Positions 36,848 through 46,565 of a DNA stretch of 64,000 nt are shown one piece after another. The DNA comes from Massilia putida (GTDB taxonomy: Bacteria > Pseudomonadota > Gammaproteobacteria > Burkholderiales > Burkholderiaceae_D). Where the stretch lies: positions 372,001 to 436,000 of the forward strand of contig NZ_CP019038.1 of NCBI RefSeq assembly GCF_001941825.1, written 5' to 3'. How positions within the stretch are numbered: the first letter of the stretch is position 1; every line of letters starts with the position of its first letter. The notes beneath the pieces are model-generated. The model made no database searches. It was not told where the DNA came from and worked only from the letters and a program-made list of their open reading frames with translations. The position numbers and the translations under genes were made by a program.

Positions 36848-37240
36848 TCTCCTAGGAAGCCCCCTTCCCAACAGAGTACCCGCCGCGTTGTCAGCGAAGC
36901 GCTCCGCCCTAGATGTACCCGTGAACGGTACCATCGTGACGCCAGCCGCCCTGCTTATTGATGTCTTGAAATTTTGCGCCAGCCCGACGCGCGCTGGTCG
37001 CCATTCCTCGGCGTAAAACTGTGGCTTTACAGCGAAAGGGCATACTCGAGCCCTGCCTCCCTAGCAGCGGACCCCAAATTTCGTTAACGCTCGCTGCATG
37101 AAGCCCCGCAGGGTGAATATGCCCCCAGCGTGAGGTAGAACGGAACGCCGCTCCCTCCGTCAGGACGGCGCCCTCGAGCCACAGCCGAAGTGCCGTTACA
37201 GGGCAACCCATTCCGCTACCATATGGCAGCGCTTTGATGA
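36848..37240 (-). pseudogene. decayed tyrosine recombinase (phage integrase) C-terminal remnant
   Basis: On the minus strand, phage-integrase sequence is readable in pieces: LPYGSGMGCPVTALRLWLEGA, then LRRGMATSARRAGAKFQDINKQGGW...VHGYI (HxxR-like and Tyr region). After a stop and a frame change it continues as RFADNAAGTLLGRGLP. The stop and shift show it is not functional. No complete copy of it occurs in the window. Confidence 0.65.
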
Positions 37241-37328
37241 TCCCCTCAGCAATCTGATCCGTTTAGGAACGCGGCAAAGTGATCGTGATCCCTCCTATTC
37301 CAACTGATCAACACATTGTAGAATCATG

Positions 37329-38366
37329 TCATGCCGCTGCGATATCGCTCGTGCCCGAATCTAATATCGTACGAAGTTTCAACGATACCTCTTGAATAAC
37401 CTTTTTTGTCGCTAGCGGAGCCTTCTTTACATTTAGTTCACGTATCAATTCCAGTAATTCATCATGCAAGCGGTCGGCTGCATGCAACCGGTTAATTGCC
37501 TTATCCACTCCTCCCCAAACATCAATTTCCTCCCATGCTAAGTCGATATAATTCCACAAACTTGCAATAGAACCATGCCCCGTCTTAGATGCGATCCGCT
37601 TTAAGACAGATGCATTATCAGACTTGGTCATCATTTGTCGGCCTTTCCCGCTTCCTGCCATGAACTCTTTGAGATGTACAATGACCTCGTAAGTAATAAA
37701 TCTGTGACGGAACATGCTTAGGCACGTCCGAATGCTATGAAACCCAGCGGCATGAACTAGACGAGAAAACTCTCGCTCCAATGATGACTTCTTGATCGCT
37801 TCACCTTTTACACCGACAAAGAGCGCATTTGGATTAGCAAGTTCCAACCCGTTTCGGTTTAACACCGCAACATATCTCATGCGTGCTGTCATATATCGAT
37901 GAAAAACGGCCGCATCTTTCAGTGTTATTGGAAAACTTCTTACCGGTGCGGTTGTGCGTCTTCGCTTGCGGGTTGGAATTATAATTCGCTTAGATTGAAG
38001 GATATCAGCGTGCTGATCTAGATCAACATCGACCATTTCGCTAGGGCGTAATCCGGTTCTTTTCATTATCCAAATCATGAAGTGACGTCGACTACGAATA
38101 TAGGCGAGTTGAGCTAACATAAGGTCTGGCTGATTTTGATATCGCCGAACGAAACCTCTAGATTGGACTTCAGCGTTTGCCAAAAGATCTATGGTGCTCT
38201 CGATACCCTCGATAACAGACAGAGCAATGGGGCGCTTCGCCTCCAGGCTTTCCGGTGGGGGCATCGATCTATGGGTGTAATAAAATTCACACCATCTCTT
38301 CGCGGGTCCGGCAGTCTTTCTACGCTGCACAATAATACTCGGTGAGGAATCAGCCTCTCCGATCAA
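37329..38366 (-). CDS. tyrosine recombinase catalytic domain (C-terminal ORF of a split integrase)
   Basis: A 345-residue protein with the catalytic domain of tyrosine recombinases: Arg I in TGLRPSEMV, the RHR box (MFRHRFITYEV), and TGHGSIASLWNYID with the nucleophilic Tyr. It begins at a TTG that overlaps the stop of the upstream ORF (TTGA). The upstream 145-residue ORF looks like the missing core-binding domain. Either the two are separate coupled proteins or one integrase with a -1 frameshift. Confidence 0.75.
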   Translation of the reverse strand: MIGEADSSPSIIVQRRKTAGPAKRWCEFYYTHRSMPPPESLEAKRPIALSVIEGIESTIDLLANAEVQSRGFVRRYQNQPDLMLAQLAYIRSRRHFMIWIMKRTGLRPSEMVDVDLDQHADILQSKRIIIPTRKRRRTTAPVRSFPITLKDAAVFHRYMTARMRYVAVLNRNGLELANPNALFVGVKGEAIKKSSLEREFSRLVHAAGFHSIRTCLSMFRHRFITYEVIVHLKEFMAGSGKGRQMMTKSDNASVLKRIASKTGHGSIASLWNYIDLAWEEIDVWGGVDKAINRLHAADRLHDELLELIRELNVKKAPLATKKVIQEVSLKLRTILDSGTSDIAAA

Positions 38367-38800
38367 CGGACACGATAATGCCGATACAAATCTGGACTGA
38401 TACCAAAAAGAAAATTAATAATGTAACTCAGTATCCTGCGAACTGTATTGTGATTTCTCTTGAACCGATCTAGGCCTGTGCCCGACTTTTCGTTCTGTAG
38501 CCTCTCCGAAATTTCAAGCATATCCGTATCCGTAAGGTCCGGGAAGCCGCAATTTTTATCCCAACAGTATCTGATCAGGTGGCTAAGAGTAGAAGCGATG
38601 GTTACTAGTGATCCGCCAGTGAGGGAGTCTGCTATGTTCAAGAAATACATATTCATAGCATCGCATGGCCTTCCCCCTGGCCAATATATAAAAGGAAACG
38701 ATTCGATTGTTTGTGATGAAATTTGGGCCCCGTCGACGGAGTTCATTATTGAATATGGTATATCGACTGAGCGAACCTTGAATAATTGCGATGTCATCAT
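38363..38800 (-). CDS. integrase N-terminal (core-binding) domain ORF
   Basis: A 145-residue protein, helical, with features of a SAM-like core-binding region (SLVTIASTLSHLIRYCWDKN, LTDTDMLEISERLQN). It starts at an ATG overlapping the preceding stop (ATGA) and ends in TGA overlapping the TTG of the catalytic ORF. Confidence 0.65.
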   Translation of the reverse strand: MMTSQLFKVRSVDIPYSIMNSVDGAQISSQTIESFPFIYWPGGRPCDAMNMYFLNIADSLTGGSLVTIASTLSHLIRYCWDKNCGFPDLTDTDMLEISERLQNEKSGTGLDRFKRNHNTVRRILSYIINFLFGISPDLYRHYRVR

Positions 38801-39411
38801 GGAACTCCACGCAACGGTAAGTGAACTAGCACAGCGCCTCCGTCGGAAACGGTAGCGACACTTGGATTGAATAGGTGTCCATAAATCGCGTGATGATCGG
38901 AGAGTAGCTTCAGCAGCCGCAATTTTGTCTGATCTTCTATCTCCCCACCTTTAACAAGTTTTTCGATTTTGGAAAATATATCTAAATAAGCTTTAGAGCG
39001 CAGCACGTTCTGTAGTTCTACTGCATCAAGGCGGGCTGCAGCAGCGTTTGACTCTTGCTCGGATCTCTCAGCCTTTGCTTTGACGGACCTTCCGCTTGGA
39101 ATAACCTCGACCAATCTGTTTAGACGGCCTCGCATCGCGTCCATGTAGGCGAACCCATCGCCGTTAGCCTCGGCTTCAGAAGAATACAGTTCGCGAGCAA
39201 GTGCTTTAAACGTGTTTAACGATATTGGTTCAATATCTGTGTTGGGTAGTGCCAACGAACAAAACATGCGCTGCCCACATAAAGTCTTTGCGATAGATTT
39301 CTTAATTGCTTCGGGTGACTTTAAGCCCTCATCTAGTAACGCGTAACGAGCCTTCAGGTTTCTAAGATTTCGCTCTTTTTTCTTGTAAGCGCCGCGATTG
39401 TTCACTGTCAA
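38797..39411 (-). CDS. small accessory protein of the recombinase cassette
   Basis: A 204-residue basic, helical protein (NNRGAYKKKERNLRNLKARYALLDEG ... VKAKAERSEQESNAAAARLDAVELQNVLRS), probably a coiled-coil DNA-binding helper like TnpC or other small partners of multi-recombinase elements. It starts at a TTG overlapping the previous stop (TTGA) and ends overlapping the next start (ATGA). Function not recognised. Confidence 0.6.
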   Translation of the reverse strand: MTVNNRGAYKKKERNLRNLKARYALLDEGLKSPEAIKKSIAKTLCGQRMFCSLALPNTDIEPISLNTFKALARELYSSEAEANGDGFAYMDAMRGRLNRLVEVIPSGRSVKAKAERSEQESNAAAARLDAVELQNVLRSKAYLDIFSKIEKLVKGGEIEDQTKLRLLKLLSDHHAIYGHLFNPSVATVSDGGAVLVHLPLRGVP

Positions 39412-41621
39412 TTTTCTCTCATAACGAAACTTATGTTAATTCCAACAACCTCGCTGGCATCTGTTTCGGAAAATATAGAATGCGGCTCCAACGAAAATCC
39501 TTCGCTCTCGCGCAGACTCATTACAAAATCTTCCCAGTCAGAATCGGGCACTAAAGAAAGCGCACTTGCCTTGAAATGGTTAAGGACGACATCATACAAC
39601 TTGTCTAGACCGGACTCCGCTCTTACCTTGTCGCCGCCGGCAGCTTCTATTGCTCGCAAGCGATCGATGGCGTATTCGGCCTCTAATTTCGGCAGTTCCT
39701 CACCTGGGAATTCCTGTTCGATATACGCATACACATGTGAGGAATCGGTATGGCCTGCCATCCATCGGGCCGCGTCCAAGACGTCATACTTTCCCGACCA
39801 GAACAGTAGCAACAGGAACCATTTCCTCATTTCATGAATGCGGACATACCAACGTCGTCCTAGATAGTCGGTATCCAGGCCCACATAATCACAGAAAATG
39901 TCGAGATGACTATTCAAAAGTTTAGCAGCAGCTTTAAGCGCCCCATCACCACGCTCGTTGGGCAAATAAAACAAGTTGTCGGATATCTTTCGATTGTCCT
40001 TAAATATATCTACGAGCCCTAGCCCAAGTTTTTGCATAAGCTGAATCGCTTTTGCGGTGATTACCGGAATTGGTCGATCAAGTTCCTGGTAAGTCTCTCT
40101 TGCATTACTTTTTCCTAGCTTAAAGCGAAAATAAAATCCATCGCCATTATGTTGAAGACAATTGCGCTTTAGATGTGTCAGTTCGTCTTCCCTCGAAGGC
40201 TTCATCAACGCAATACACACGACGCAAGCTCCAATCAATACGCGTAATGCCTCGTCTAGGGTCGGGTTCATTCGCAGAAGGTCATAGTCAACAGACGAGC
40301 TAGCTCTGCGAAATTCACTGATTCCGAGGATAGATCCGATAGGCAATTCCTTTCCGTCGACAGACACCTTGAATTGTTGGAATAGCGAATTTCCGAGGAG
40401 CTCAGTCGGAATTGACGGGCAAACATTCGCTTGTCCGACTGCGGTTTTGTCAGCGAGGATCGTGAGATAACATTCTACAAGAGCGTCACCGTACTGATGC
40501 ACGAAGCGCATCGCATTGTTTAAGTAAGCTAACCCAATCTCGATTGGGATGAACGGGTTGTGCCCGGAATGGCGTGTGAGTGTCAACGCACTCCTATACG
40601 CGTCGCGTATCGAAACTAAAGCAGGCTCTGGAACAAATTCGGGTGTGTGACGATGGGCCGACAGAATAGTACTCAGTCCGGCCGCGACAGAGTTGAGAGT
40701 ATTTACCGCAGCGCCAGTCAACACAACTTCCTTTATTTCCTTCGTTCTATGATCTGGTTTTTCCGTATCCTGAAATATGCTACCAAGAAGCGTTCCGATT
40801 TGCAGGTCGGGCTCAAATTGTCGGCAAAAGGCGTTCAGTTTGGCACTTGTTTTCATAGACTCAGTGGTGCCCCCTATCTCCTCTGCCAGACGCTCTCTTT
40901 TCAAGTATGACTTTCCTTTATTCACCCCTCTCGCGACAGTCCCATAGAAGTCGTTATTGGTTAACCATGTCGAGATCTTGGCTAGTACCGGGCTTGGCAG
41001 ACTATAAATCGCATCTCGAACAGTTTTCGGACACGATACATTTAATGCGTTCTCATAAAATTTAGCGAGAAGCCTATGCGGGATCTGCTGGGCCTCAGCC
41101 CAACCGCCTTGTGCTAAGGATCGCAGCAGGTGGTTTAGCGAAAATTGGTCTACCAGTTTATATCCGTATTCCTGTGGTTGAAACTGCGATTCGTGCAAAA
41201 CAACCCAACGTGTAAATTGGAGCAAGACCGAAACAATCGCTTTCCAGGTCACCGGAGCAGTTATGTTGCTAACATGTCCAGAACGAATGAGAAATGCTAT
41301 CTGCTTATTGAGCTTCAAAAGTTTCCGATACATTGGGTCCGTCAAACACCTGCCGTTTGGCAGCCGTATAGCCCAGTTGATATCGACCGTATTGCGCCAG
41401 ACTCCATTTATCAATTCTTCCCGGCCGCGATTCGTTGTTTTCCACTCATTCGCGTCGAAATCAATGAGAAGCCAAGGCGCCTTGTATTCTCCACTGTATG
41501 GGCGTGCGCGCTGCTTCGCCGCCGAAATCGCGAGCAGCAAAGCATCCCTCTCGGACTCGCTAAAATATGTAGGAAATTCGGGAGTCCCCATATCATCGAT
41601 CAATGTTGCCAACTTAGGCAT
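39408..41621 (-). CDS. large tyrosine recombinase / site-specific integrase
   Basis: A 737-residue protein. The C-terminal third has the full catalytic set: KPSREDELTHLKRN (Arg I), RIHEMRKWF (HxxR) and MAGHTDSSHVYAYI (His and Tyr). The N-terminal 400 residues are a long unassigned helical region. The ATG at 41621 overlaps the end of the upstream recombinase gene and follows GGAG; the frame extends 39 nt more upstream. AT-richer than the flanking operons. Confidence 0.82.
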   Translation of the reverse strand: MPKLATLIDDMGTPEFPTYFSESERDALLLAISAAKQRARPYSGEYKAPWLLIDFDANEWKTTNRGREELINGVWRNTVDINWAIRLPNGRCLTDPMYRKLLKLNKQIAFLIRSGHVSNITAPVTWKAIVSVLLQFTRWVVLHESQFQPQEYGYKLVDQFSLNHLLRSLAQGGWAEAQQIPHRLLAKFYENALNVSCPKTVRDAIYSLPSPVLAKISTWLTNNDFYGTVARGVNKGKSYLKRERLAEEIGGTTESMKTSAKLNAFCRQFEPDLQIGTLLGSIFQDTEKPDHRTKEIKEVVLTGAAVNTLNSVAAGLSTILSAHRHTPEFVPEPALVSIRDAYRSALTLTRHSGHNPFIPIEIGLAYLNNAMRFVHQYGDALVECYLTILADKTAVGQANVCPSIPTELLGNSLFQQFKVSVDGKELPIGSILGISEFRRASSSVDYDLLRMNPTLDEALRVLIGACVVCIALMKPSREDELTHLKRNCLQHNGDGFYFRFKLGKSNARETYQELDRPIPVITAKAIQLMQKLGLGLVDIFKDNRKISDNLFYLPNERGDGALKAAAKLLNSHLDIFCDYVGLDTDYLGRRWYVRIHEMRKWFLLLLFWSGKYDVLDAARWMAGHTDSSHVYAYIEQEFPGEELPKLEAEYAIDRLRAIEAAGGDKVRAESGLDKLYDVVLNHFKASALSLVPDSDWEDFVMSLRESEGFSLEPHSIFSETDASEVVGINISFVMREN

Positions 41622-43740
41622 CGGAACGCTCCCATTGTTTAACGATCGACAATTTCCCAAAACGGTCTGAAAGTGCTGCTTGCCTGACTAGGGCATCCTT
41701 ATGCAGTTTACGTAGCCGGGAAAGGTCTAATATTTCACTTAGGTCGGGGGCTACCAGTTCGTTTTCGCAGGCATGTCGAATAAGCCGTGCGAGGTCCACA
41801 AACTGCGCAGGCGCTAAGTTTGACTGCGGATCGACCTGGGTAAGGGCCTCCTCAGTAAGTTCGTTCATTGCGAAATCACTAAAGGCATACAGATAGCTTA
41901 AGCTAGTCGGCGACAAGCGAATGTTTAGCAAACCGTCAGGTACGCCCATATCATCGCCGATACGACCTTCAAAAATCACAGATCCGAGACGCTCCTGTAC
42001 TTCTTTTGCTAGCGGGCTTGAAGTGCCAGGGAACTCAATTACAAGCTGTGCAACGAAATGCTGCAGATCGGCGACCGATGTGAAATCGGTAACGTCGAGT
42101 AAGTAGTCCTCGTCGTGGGCAGCTAGAACAATGAGTGTGTTCTGGAAACGCCGAATAATGCGAGTGTTCCATGCATGTAAAAGCGCGGGTGGAAGGTAAT
42201 GTTCGAGCACAACACGGGTAGTGTTGCCCAATCTCCGGCTCATTTCTCGGATTGAGCCAGTTTCAAACCATTTAAGAACACCCATCGTAGCTCTAATACG
42301 TCGGTAATCAAACGTGCCAGGTCCAAGATCGTAGTCACGCAACTTTGGGTATAAACGCGCAAGACTGTTCGTGTTATCCACATTATTTAAAAAACGACTG
42401 GTTGGCTCCAATAATCCTAACCGTCCCGCTCCTCCATAGCCTAAGAATAGATATCGATAGTTTTTGTCCCCTGCTCTCTTGAGTACTGCTCTGACAGGGG
42501 AAGTCATTGCAATAATTTCGCTTACTAGTTTTTGTGCGAGCGGTGTCAACGCAACGCTCTTTCGACTCCCAGCACGTGGCTTATCCAGACTAAGTATTGA
42601 AGACTCGTCGCTGTCTGTTAATAGTAAATAGGACTTGTCCCTTGAATTTAGCAACTTCGCACTTTGTAATGCGTCGGAAGTAAACTGCGGATGTTCGATA
42701 GTCAATAAACAACAAACAACCGCAGCGTCCAACGAAGACAAAATTCCCGCAAACCGGTAATATTGATCAAGCGAGGTAAGCTGCTCGAATGCTTCGATGG
42801 GCATTGCAGTGTGGTTCGCCAAGACCGAATAGTAACTCGCCCCACAAAAGGAGTTGTTTTTGAAGAAAGGCGATGACCGATGAGCGTGAGTTGAAACGCA
42901 ATTTCGGTCAACGCCTGTTTGTAAAAAGTGTTTTGTAATTGCCAAGGCCCAGACGTGACCATTTGGATGGCGCGGACTAGCGAGTGGCGTGAGACTTCCG
43001 CCTCTAATCCGCTGAGCATATCGTCCAGATTCGACCGCGGCTGTGATATCAGAGGGGCACAGAGACGCCGAAAAAATTCTGCCTGTTTCGCAATCCGCCA
43101 TCCGCGCATTCCAATGTGCTAAGCAAACCTCTTTTATTATATCGATTTTCATATGGCAGGCTTTCTCAATTTTTTCTAAATAATCCGCTTCACGATCGGC
43201 GAAATCAATGCTCACCAATATTTTTTGCGGAGGTTCCGCTATCCGTATTGGGGTAGGCTTACGTTCACCTAGCAGTTGCTGACTTTTTGCCTCGGACTGG
43301 ACATTTTTCATTCGTATTGATGGGATGTTTACATCAGTGGGCAATATTTTCTCCTCGCCCCAAAATCGAAATATTGATGTGACTAATGTGTTCCAATTAC
43401 TCATCCGAATGGTGGCGCTCGCTGCCGACCATGTCGTATCGCTCAAAAAAAACTGGAAGAAAAACAGAAGGAACACTTGCCACTCGTCCGACGTTCTTGG
43501 GAGCTCAGCCCCTGTCGATTGACAGTACGCGAGGAACGGTTTCAGGAAATAGTTTAAGTAGTTCCGCTGGGATCCCAAAGCATGTCCTCGACACTGTCGA
43601 GTAAGTGCAGTGCAAATCCGAGCAAGATCCATGTCGGTTAATGGTGTCCGAGCACACGAAATCATCGCTTGCGATGGCGCCTCTCTTTTAGGATTGTCGA
43701 GAAAAAATGTAATTGTGGGATGGGCGATTTCGTAGCGCAT
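41614..43740 (-). CDS. large site-specific recombinase, first gene of the cassette
   Basis: A 708-residue protein with a tyrosine-recombinase-like C-terminal region (YRRIRATMGVLKWFETGSIREMSRRLGNTTRVVLEHYLPPALL). An Asn replaces the usual His before the Tyr box, as is common in the first recombinase of multi-integrase cassettes. A long N-terminal region (HALGSQRNYLNYFLKPFLAYCQ) resembles a core-binding domain. All following genes overlap, so the set is one transcript. Confidence 0.75.
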   Translation of the reverse strand: MRYEIAHPTITFFLDNPKREAPSQAMISCARTPLTDMDLARICTALTRQCRGHALGSQRNYLNYFLKPFLAYCQSTGAELPRTSDEWQVFLLFFFQFFLSDTTWSAASATIRMSNWNTLVTSIFRFWGEEKILPTDVNIPSIRMKNVQSEAKSQQLLGERKPTPIRIAEPPQKILVSIDFADREADYLEKIEKACHMKIDIIKEVCLAHWNARMADCETGRIFSASLCPSDITAAVESGRYAQRIRGGSLTPLASPRHPNGHVWALAITKHFLQTGVDRNCVSTHAHRSSPFFKNNSFCGASYYSVLANHTAMPIEAFEQLTSLDQYYRFAGILSSLDAAVVCCLLTIEHPQFTSDALQSAKLLNSRDKSYLLLTDSDESSILSLDKPRAGSRKSVALTPLAQKLVSEIIAMTSPVRAVLKRAGDKNYRYLFLGYGGAGRLGLLEPTSRFLNNVDNTNSLARLYPKLRDYDLGPGTFDYRRIRATMGVLKWFETGSIREMSRRLGNTTRVVLEHYLPPALLHAWNTRIIRRFQNTLIVLAAHDEDYLLDVTDFTSVADLQHFVAQLVIEFPGTSSPLAKEVQERLGSVIFEGRIGDDMGVPDGLLNIRLSPTSLSYLYAFSDFAMNELTEEALTQVDPQSNLAPAQFVDLARLIRHACENELVAPDLSEILDLSRLRKLHKDALVRQAALSDRFGKLSIVKQWERSDA

Positions 43741-44910
43741 CAGATTACACGACCTATCAAGGCATTCTGTTCGATGATTTTTATTAAATCAGTATTCATT
43801 AACTTTCCTTCGCTCTCGAAATATACCGTTGCGACTCAGGCGGCAGTTTGCAAGCAGCCTATCACCAGAGAAAAGGAGTAGCAAGGCCGCAGGAATTCGT
43901 AAAACGAGTGTGGTTACCGGAAATTCTTAAAAAAATACACGCGATTTACAAAAAAAATGAATGTTTGAACGATCAAACGCTCAAGTGTTTAGAATTCAAT
44001 ATGGGTAGAATAGTATTGGATTAAGGCGAGCGACTATTAGTTTCTCGGCTATTTCAGCAGAAACCATTACATTAGTTGCTATTCTGAAATACTGGTGAGC
44101 TCTTCACGTTCGCGATCAACGACGCGTAAACTCCAAGGAAATGGCGTAGCGCGCAACGCATAATCGACGATATTTTATTTTCAGGCACATAATTCTATGC
44201 CGATAAATAAAACATATAACGCGAGCTGCAAGTTGAGATTAAGTGGTGTTGGGTCAGCGTTTACCGTCAACGCCACCCCAAGTGCGGGTGCACCGGCGCT
44301 TACCGTATCAATTGAATGAGATCAAGTGAGGTCAACTTGATCGATTAGCACTTGATGCTGTAATCAGCAGAGGGAGTGGACTTATATCGCCTAGCGACAC
44401 ATGAACCGTCGAACCCGGTATGGCACCAGAGGAGCAATGCCTGCACTTGCAAGTGCAGATAAGGAAGGCGCTCTCCGACGGATTGCCCGATGTAGGGACA
44501 AATGTGGTCGTTAGCCGCCTCGATTTGCTGCACTAATATTGGTTTGCCGTTCGACTTTTTAAGATAAGGCAGTAAGTCTCTGGGTCGCGATACATGCGGC
44601 GGGAACAGTTGGGACGGCGTACAAGTTGCTACTAGCTCGCCCCTAGATTGCGGAATTGCGCCGCGTACTAAAAATCCGTTGAAAGGCAGGTGTACTGCGA
44701 AGGGTCGAGCAGACCGTGGCAGTGTAGGCCACAGATGGTTGGCAGCCAGCATGATAGCTACCGAACAGTACCAGAACTATTTCAGTTTGACCGTAATCGA
44801 TGAGATGTTGGAACCAAGCGTATTGGGCCGAAATGTCAACTGTTGGGTGTCACTTGAACTGCGTCAAATGGACTTTTTTAGTTCGATCATGTAGAGACGG
44901 AGCTCTTCAT
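43741..44910. other. AT-rich non-coding stretch at the island end
   Basis: Upstream of the recombinase transcript and before the junction with the core chromosome. It holds related GCGYTTACCGT motifs at about 44258 and 44312. One 135-codon open frame (44345-44752, minus) has no recognised domain or ribosome site. It would be the place for the recombinase promoter and one element end. Confidence 0.4.
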
Positions 44911-45825
44911 TCAAACAACTGACACTATTCTGTCAGTCCGCAAAATCGAAATGTCCATGACGAGGTACGTCCCTTTTTCGCGCGCCAGGCGGATGCCTTC
45001 GTCGTCGATCAGGCTCGCGTGCTCGACGGAGTCGACGCCGGCGAGGATCGCGTCGCGGATGCTGCTCGCGCCGTGCGCGTGGGCGGCCACGCGGCGTCCC
45101 AGCTTGTGCGCTTCCTCGACGATGGCCTTCATCTCTTCCAGCGTCAGTTGCTGGGCCCCGGCCTCGTCGCCTTTCGAAAGGACGCCGCCGGACGCGCAGA
45201 TCTTGATGGTGTCGGCGCCGAATTTCGCCATCTCGCGGACTTTCGCGCGCGCGGCCCACGGACCGTCGGCCACGCCGTTTTCCGTGTAATGGAAATCGTG
45301 CGGCAGCAGGTTGTTGTCGCAGTGTCCGCCCTGGATGCCGATGGCGTAGCCCGCCACGCGCATGCGCGGGCCCGGCAGTTCGCCCTCGTTGATGGCGTCG
45401 CGCAGCGCCACGTCGCCGAAGCCGCTTGCCCCCACGTTGCGGACCGTCGTGAAGCCGGCGTCGAGCGTGCGGCGCGCCGCGTAGGCGCCGTACATGGCGG
45501 CGCGGATGTCGGACACGCCCAGCGAACGGTAACCATGCAGGTTTGGATCGCCCGTCAGGTGCACGTGCGCGTCGATCAGGCCCGGCAGCACCGTCTCGTG
45601 CGACAGGTCGATCACCTGGGCGCCGGCCGGCACGCTCGTCGTGGCGGTGGGCCCCACCGCGGTGATGCGTTCGCCGCTGACGAGGACGGTCTGGTCCTGC
45701 AGCACCTTCCCGCTCACGACGTCGACGAGCTTGCCGGCGCGGATGGCGACGACCTGTTCGGCGCCCGCGGCGGACAAGGTGAAGGCGAGCATGGCCAGCG
45801 CGGCCGCGAGCGGTTTCATATTCAT
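44911..45825 (-). pseudogene. Xaa-Pro dipeptidase-type amidohydrolase, C-terminally truncated
   Basis: A 304-residue remainder with a signal peptide (MNMKPLAAALAMLAFTLSAAGA) and metal-dependent amidohydrolase motifs: DAHVHL (HxH), DTIKICASGG (carboxylated Lys region), VAAHAHGASSI and DSVEHASLID. Full-length relatives have about 430 residues. Homology stops at YLVMDI, after which 13 foreign codons lead to a stop, so the 3' part was replaced by the island. Overlaps pnuC by ATGA. Confidence 0.85.
44918..44937. repeat. palindrome at the island/core junction
   Basis: ACTGACA (44918-44924), 6-nt centre, TGTCAGT (44931-44937): a perfect 7-bp dyad within about 15 bp of the point where amidohydrolase homology ends. 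It may be the recombinase core or terminal site of the inserted element. Confidence 0.5.
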
Positions 45826-46454
45826 GGTCGGGAACTTTCGGAAGACAAGGGAACGGATGGGGCGGCGGCCCGAGCATGTTTGGCGGACGCCGCCCGATGT
45901 TGCGCAACCAGTTTGTGCCAGGTGCGCCAGGAAACGATGGCATTGACCCAGAAGCCGGCGTACAGCACGGCGGTCAGGACGAGACCGCGGCTGAAATACA
46001 GCGGCGCGGCGATGGTGTTGACGAGCAGCCAGAAGGCCCAGTTCTCGACCCGGCGCTGCATCATGAGGATCTGGCCGATGATCGAAAAGACGAGCACGGC
46101 AGAATCGAGGAAAGGCGCGTAGGCGTTCGTCGTGAAGTGCAGCAGCGTGCCGTAGGCGGCCGTGGCGACGACGCCCAGCGGCACGGTCCACGCCAGGTTC
46201 GCGAGACTCACATGCGTGATCGGCAATGGTTCGCCGTGGTCGCCGCGCACCCATTTCCACCAGCCGACGACACTGGTGGCGACAAAGAAGGCCTGGAGCG
46301 CGACGTCGGCGTAGAGCCGGTTCTGCGCGAACAGGATGCCGAACAGCGTGCAGCCGACGATGCCCGTCCACCACGTATGGACGTTGTTGCGGCCGGCCAG
46401 CAGGATGGCCAGGGCGGTCAGGCCGTTCGCCGCCAATTCCAGCGGCGCTATCAT
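45822..46454 (-). CDS. pnuC: nicotinamide riboside/mononucleotide transporter PnuC
   Basis: A 210-residue membrane protein with about seven hydrophobic helices and PnuC motifs (NNVHTWWTGIVGCTLFGILF, QAFFVATSVVGWWKW, ENWAFWLLVNTIAAPLYF). It imports NAD precursors. The preferred start is the ATG at 46454; its stop overlaps the amidohydrolase start. Confidence 0.85.
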   Translation of the reverse strand: MIAPLELAANGLTALAILLAGRNNVHTWWTGIVGCTLFGILFAQNRLYADVALQAFFVATSVVGWWKWVRGDHGEPLPITHVSLANLAWTVPLGVVATAAYGTLLHFTTNAYAPFLDSAVLVFSIIGQILMMQRRVENWAFWLLVNTIAAPLYFSRGLVLTAVLYAGFWVNAIVSWRTWHKLVAQHRAASAKHARAAAPSVPLSSESSRP

Positions 46455-46565
46455 GGCGCCGCGCCCTGCCCGTCCGGTTTCATCCACGCTCCTTCGAAGA
46501 AGCGTGTACTGTACGCCAGCCCCTCTGATTATTGCAAGAGAGGAATTCCGTGTGGCGCCACGATC

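Noticed and set aside
44250..44340. Attachment-site repeat (GCGTTTACCGT / GCGCTTACCGT)
   Set aside because: Only two short imperfect copies close together; no matching copy was seen near 37.3 kb, so an att site cannot be claimed.
44345..44752. 135-codon minus-strand frame at the island edge
   Set aside because: No ribosome site, no domain and atypical composition; treated as non-coding.
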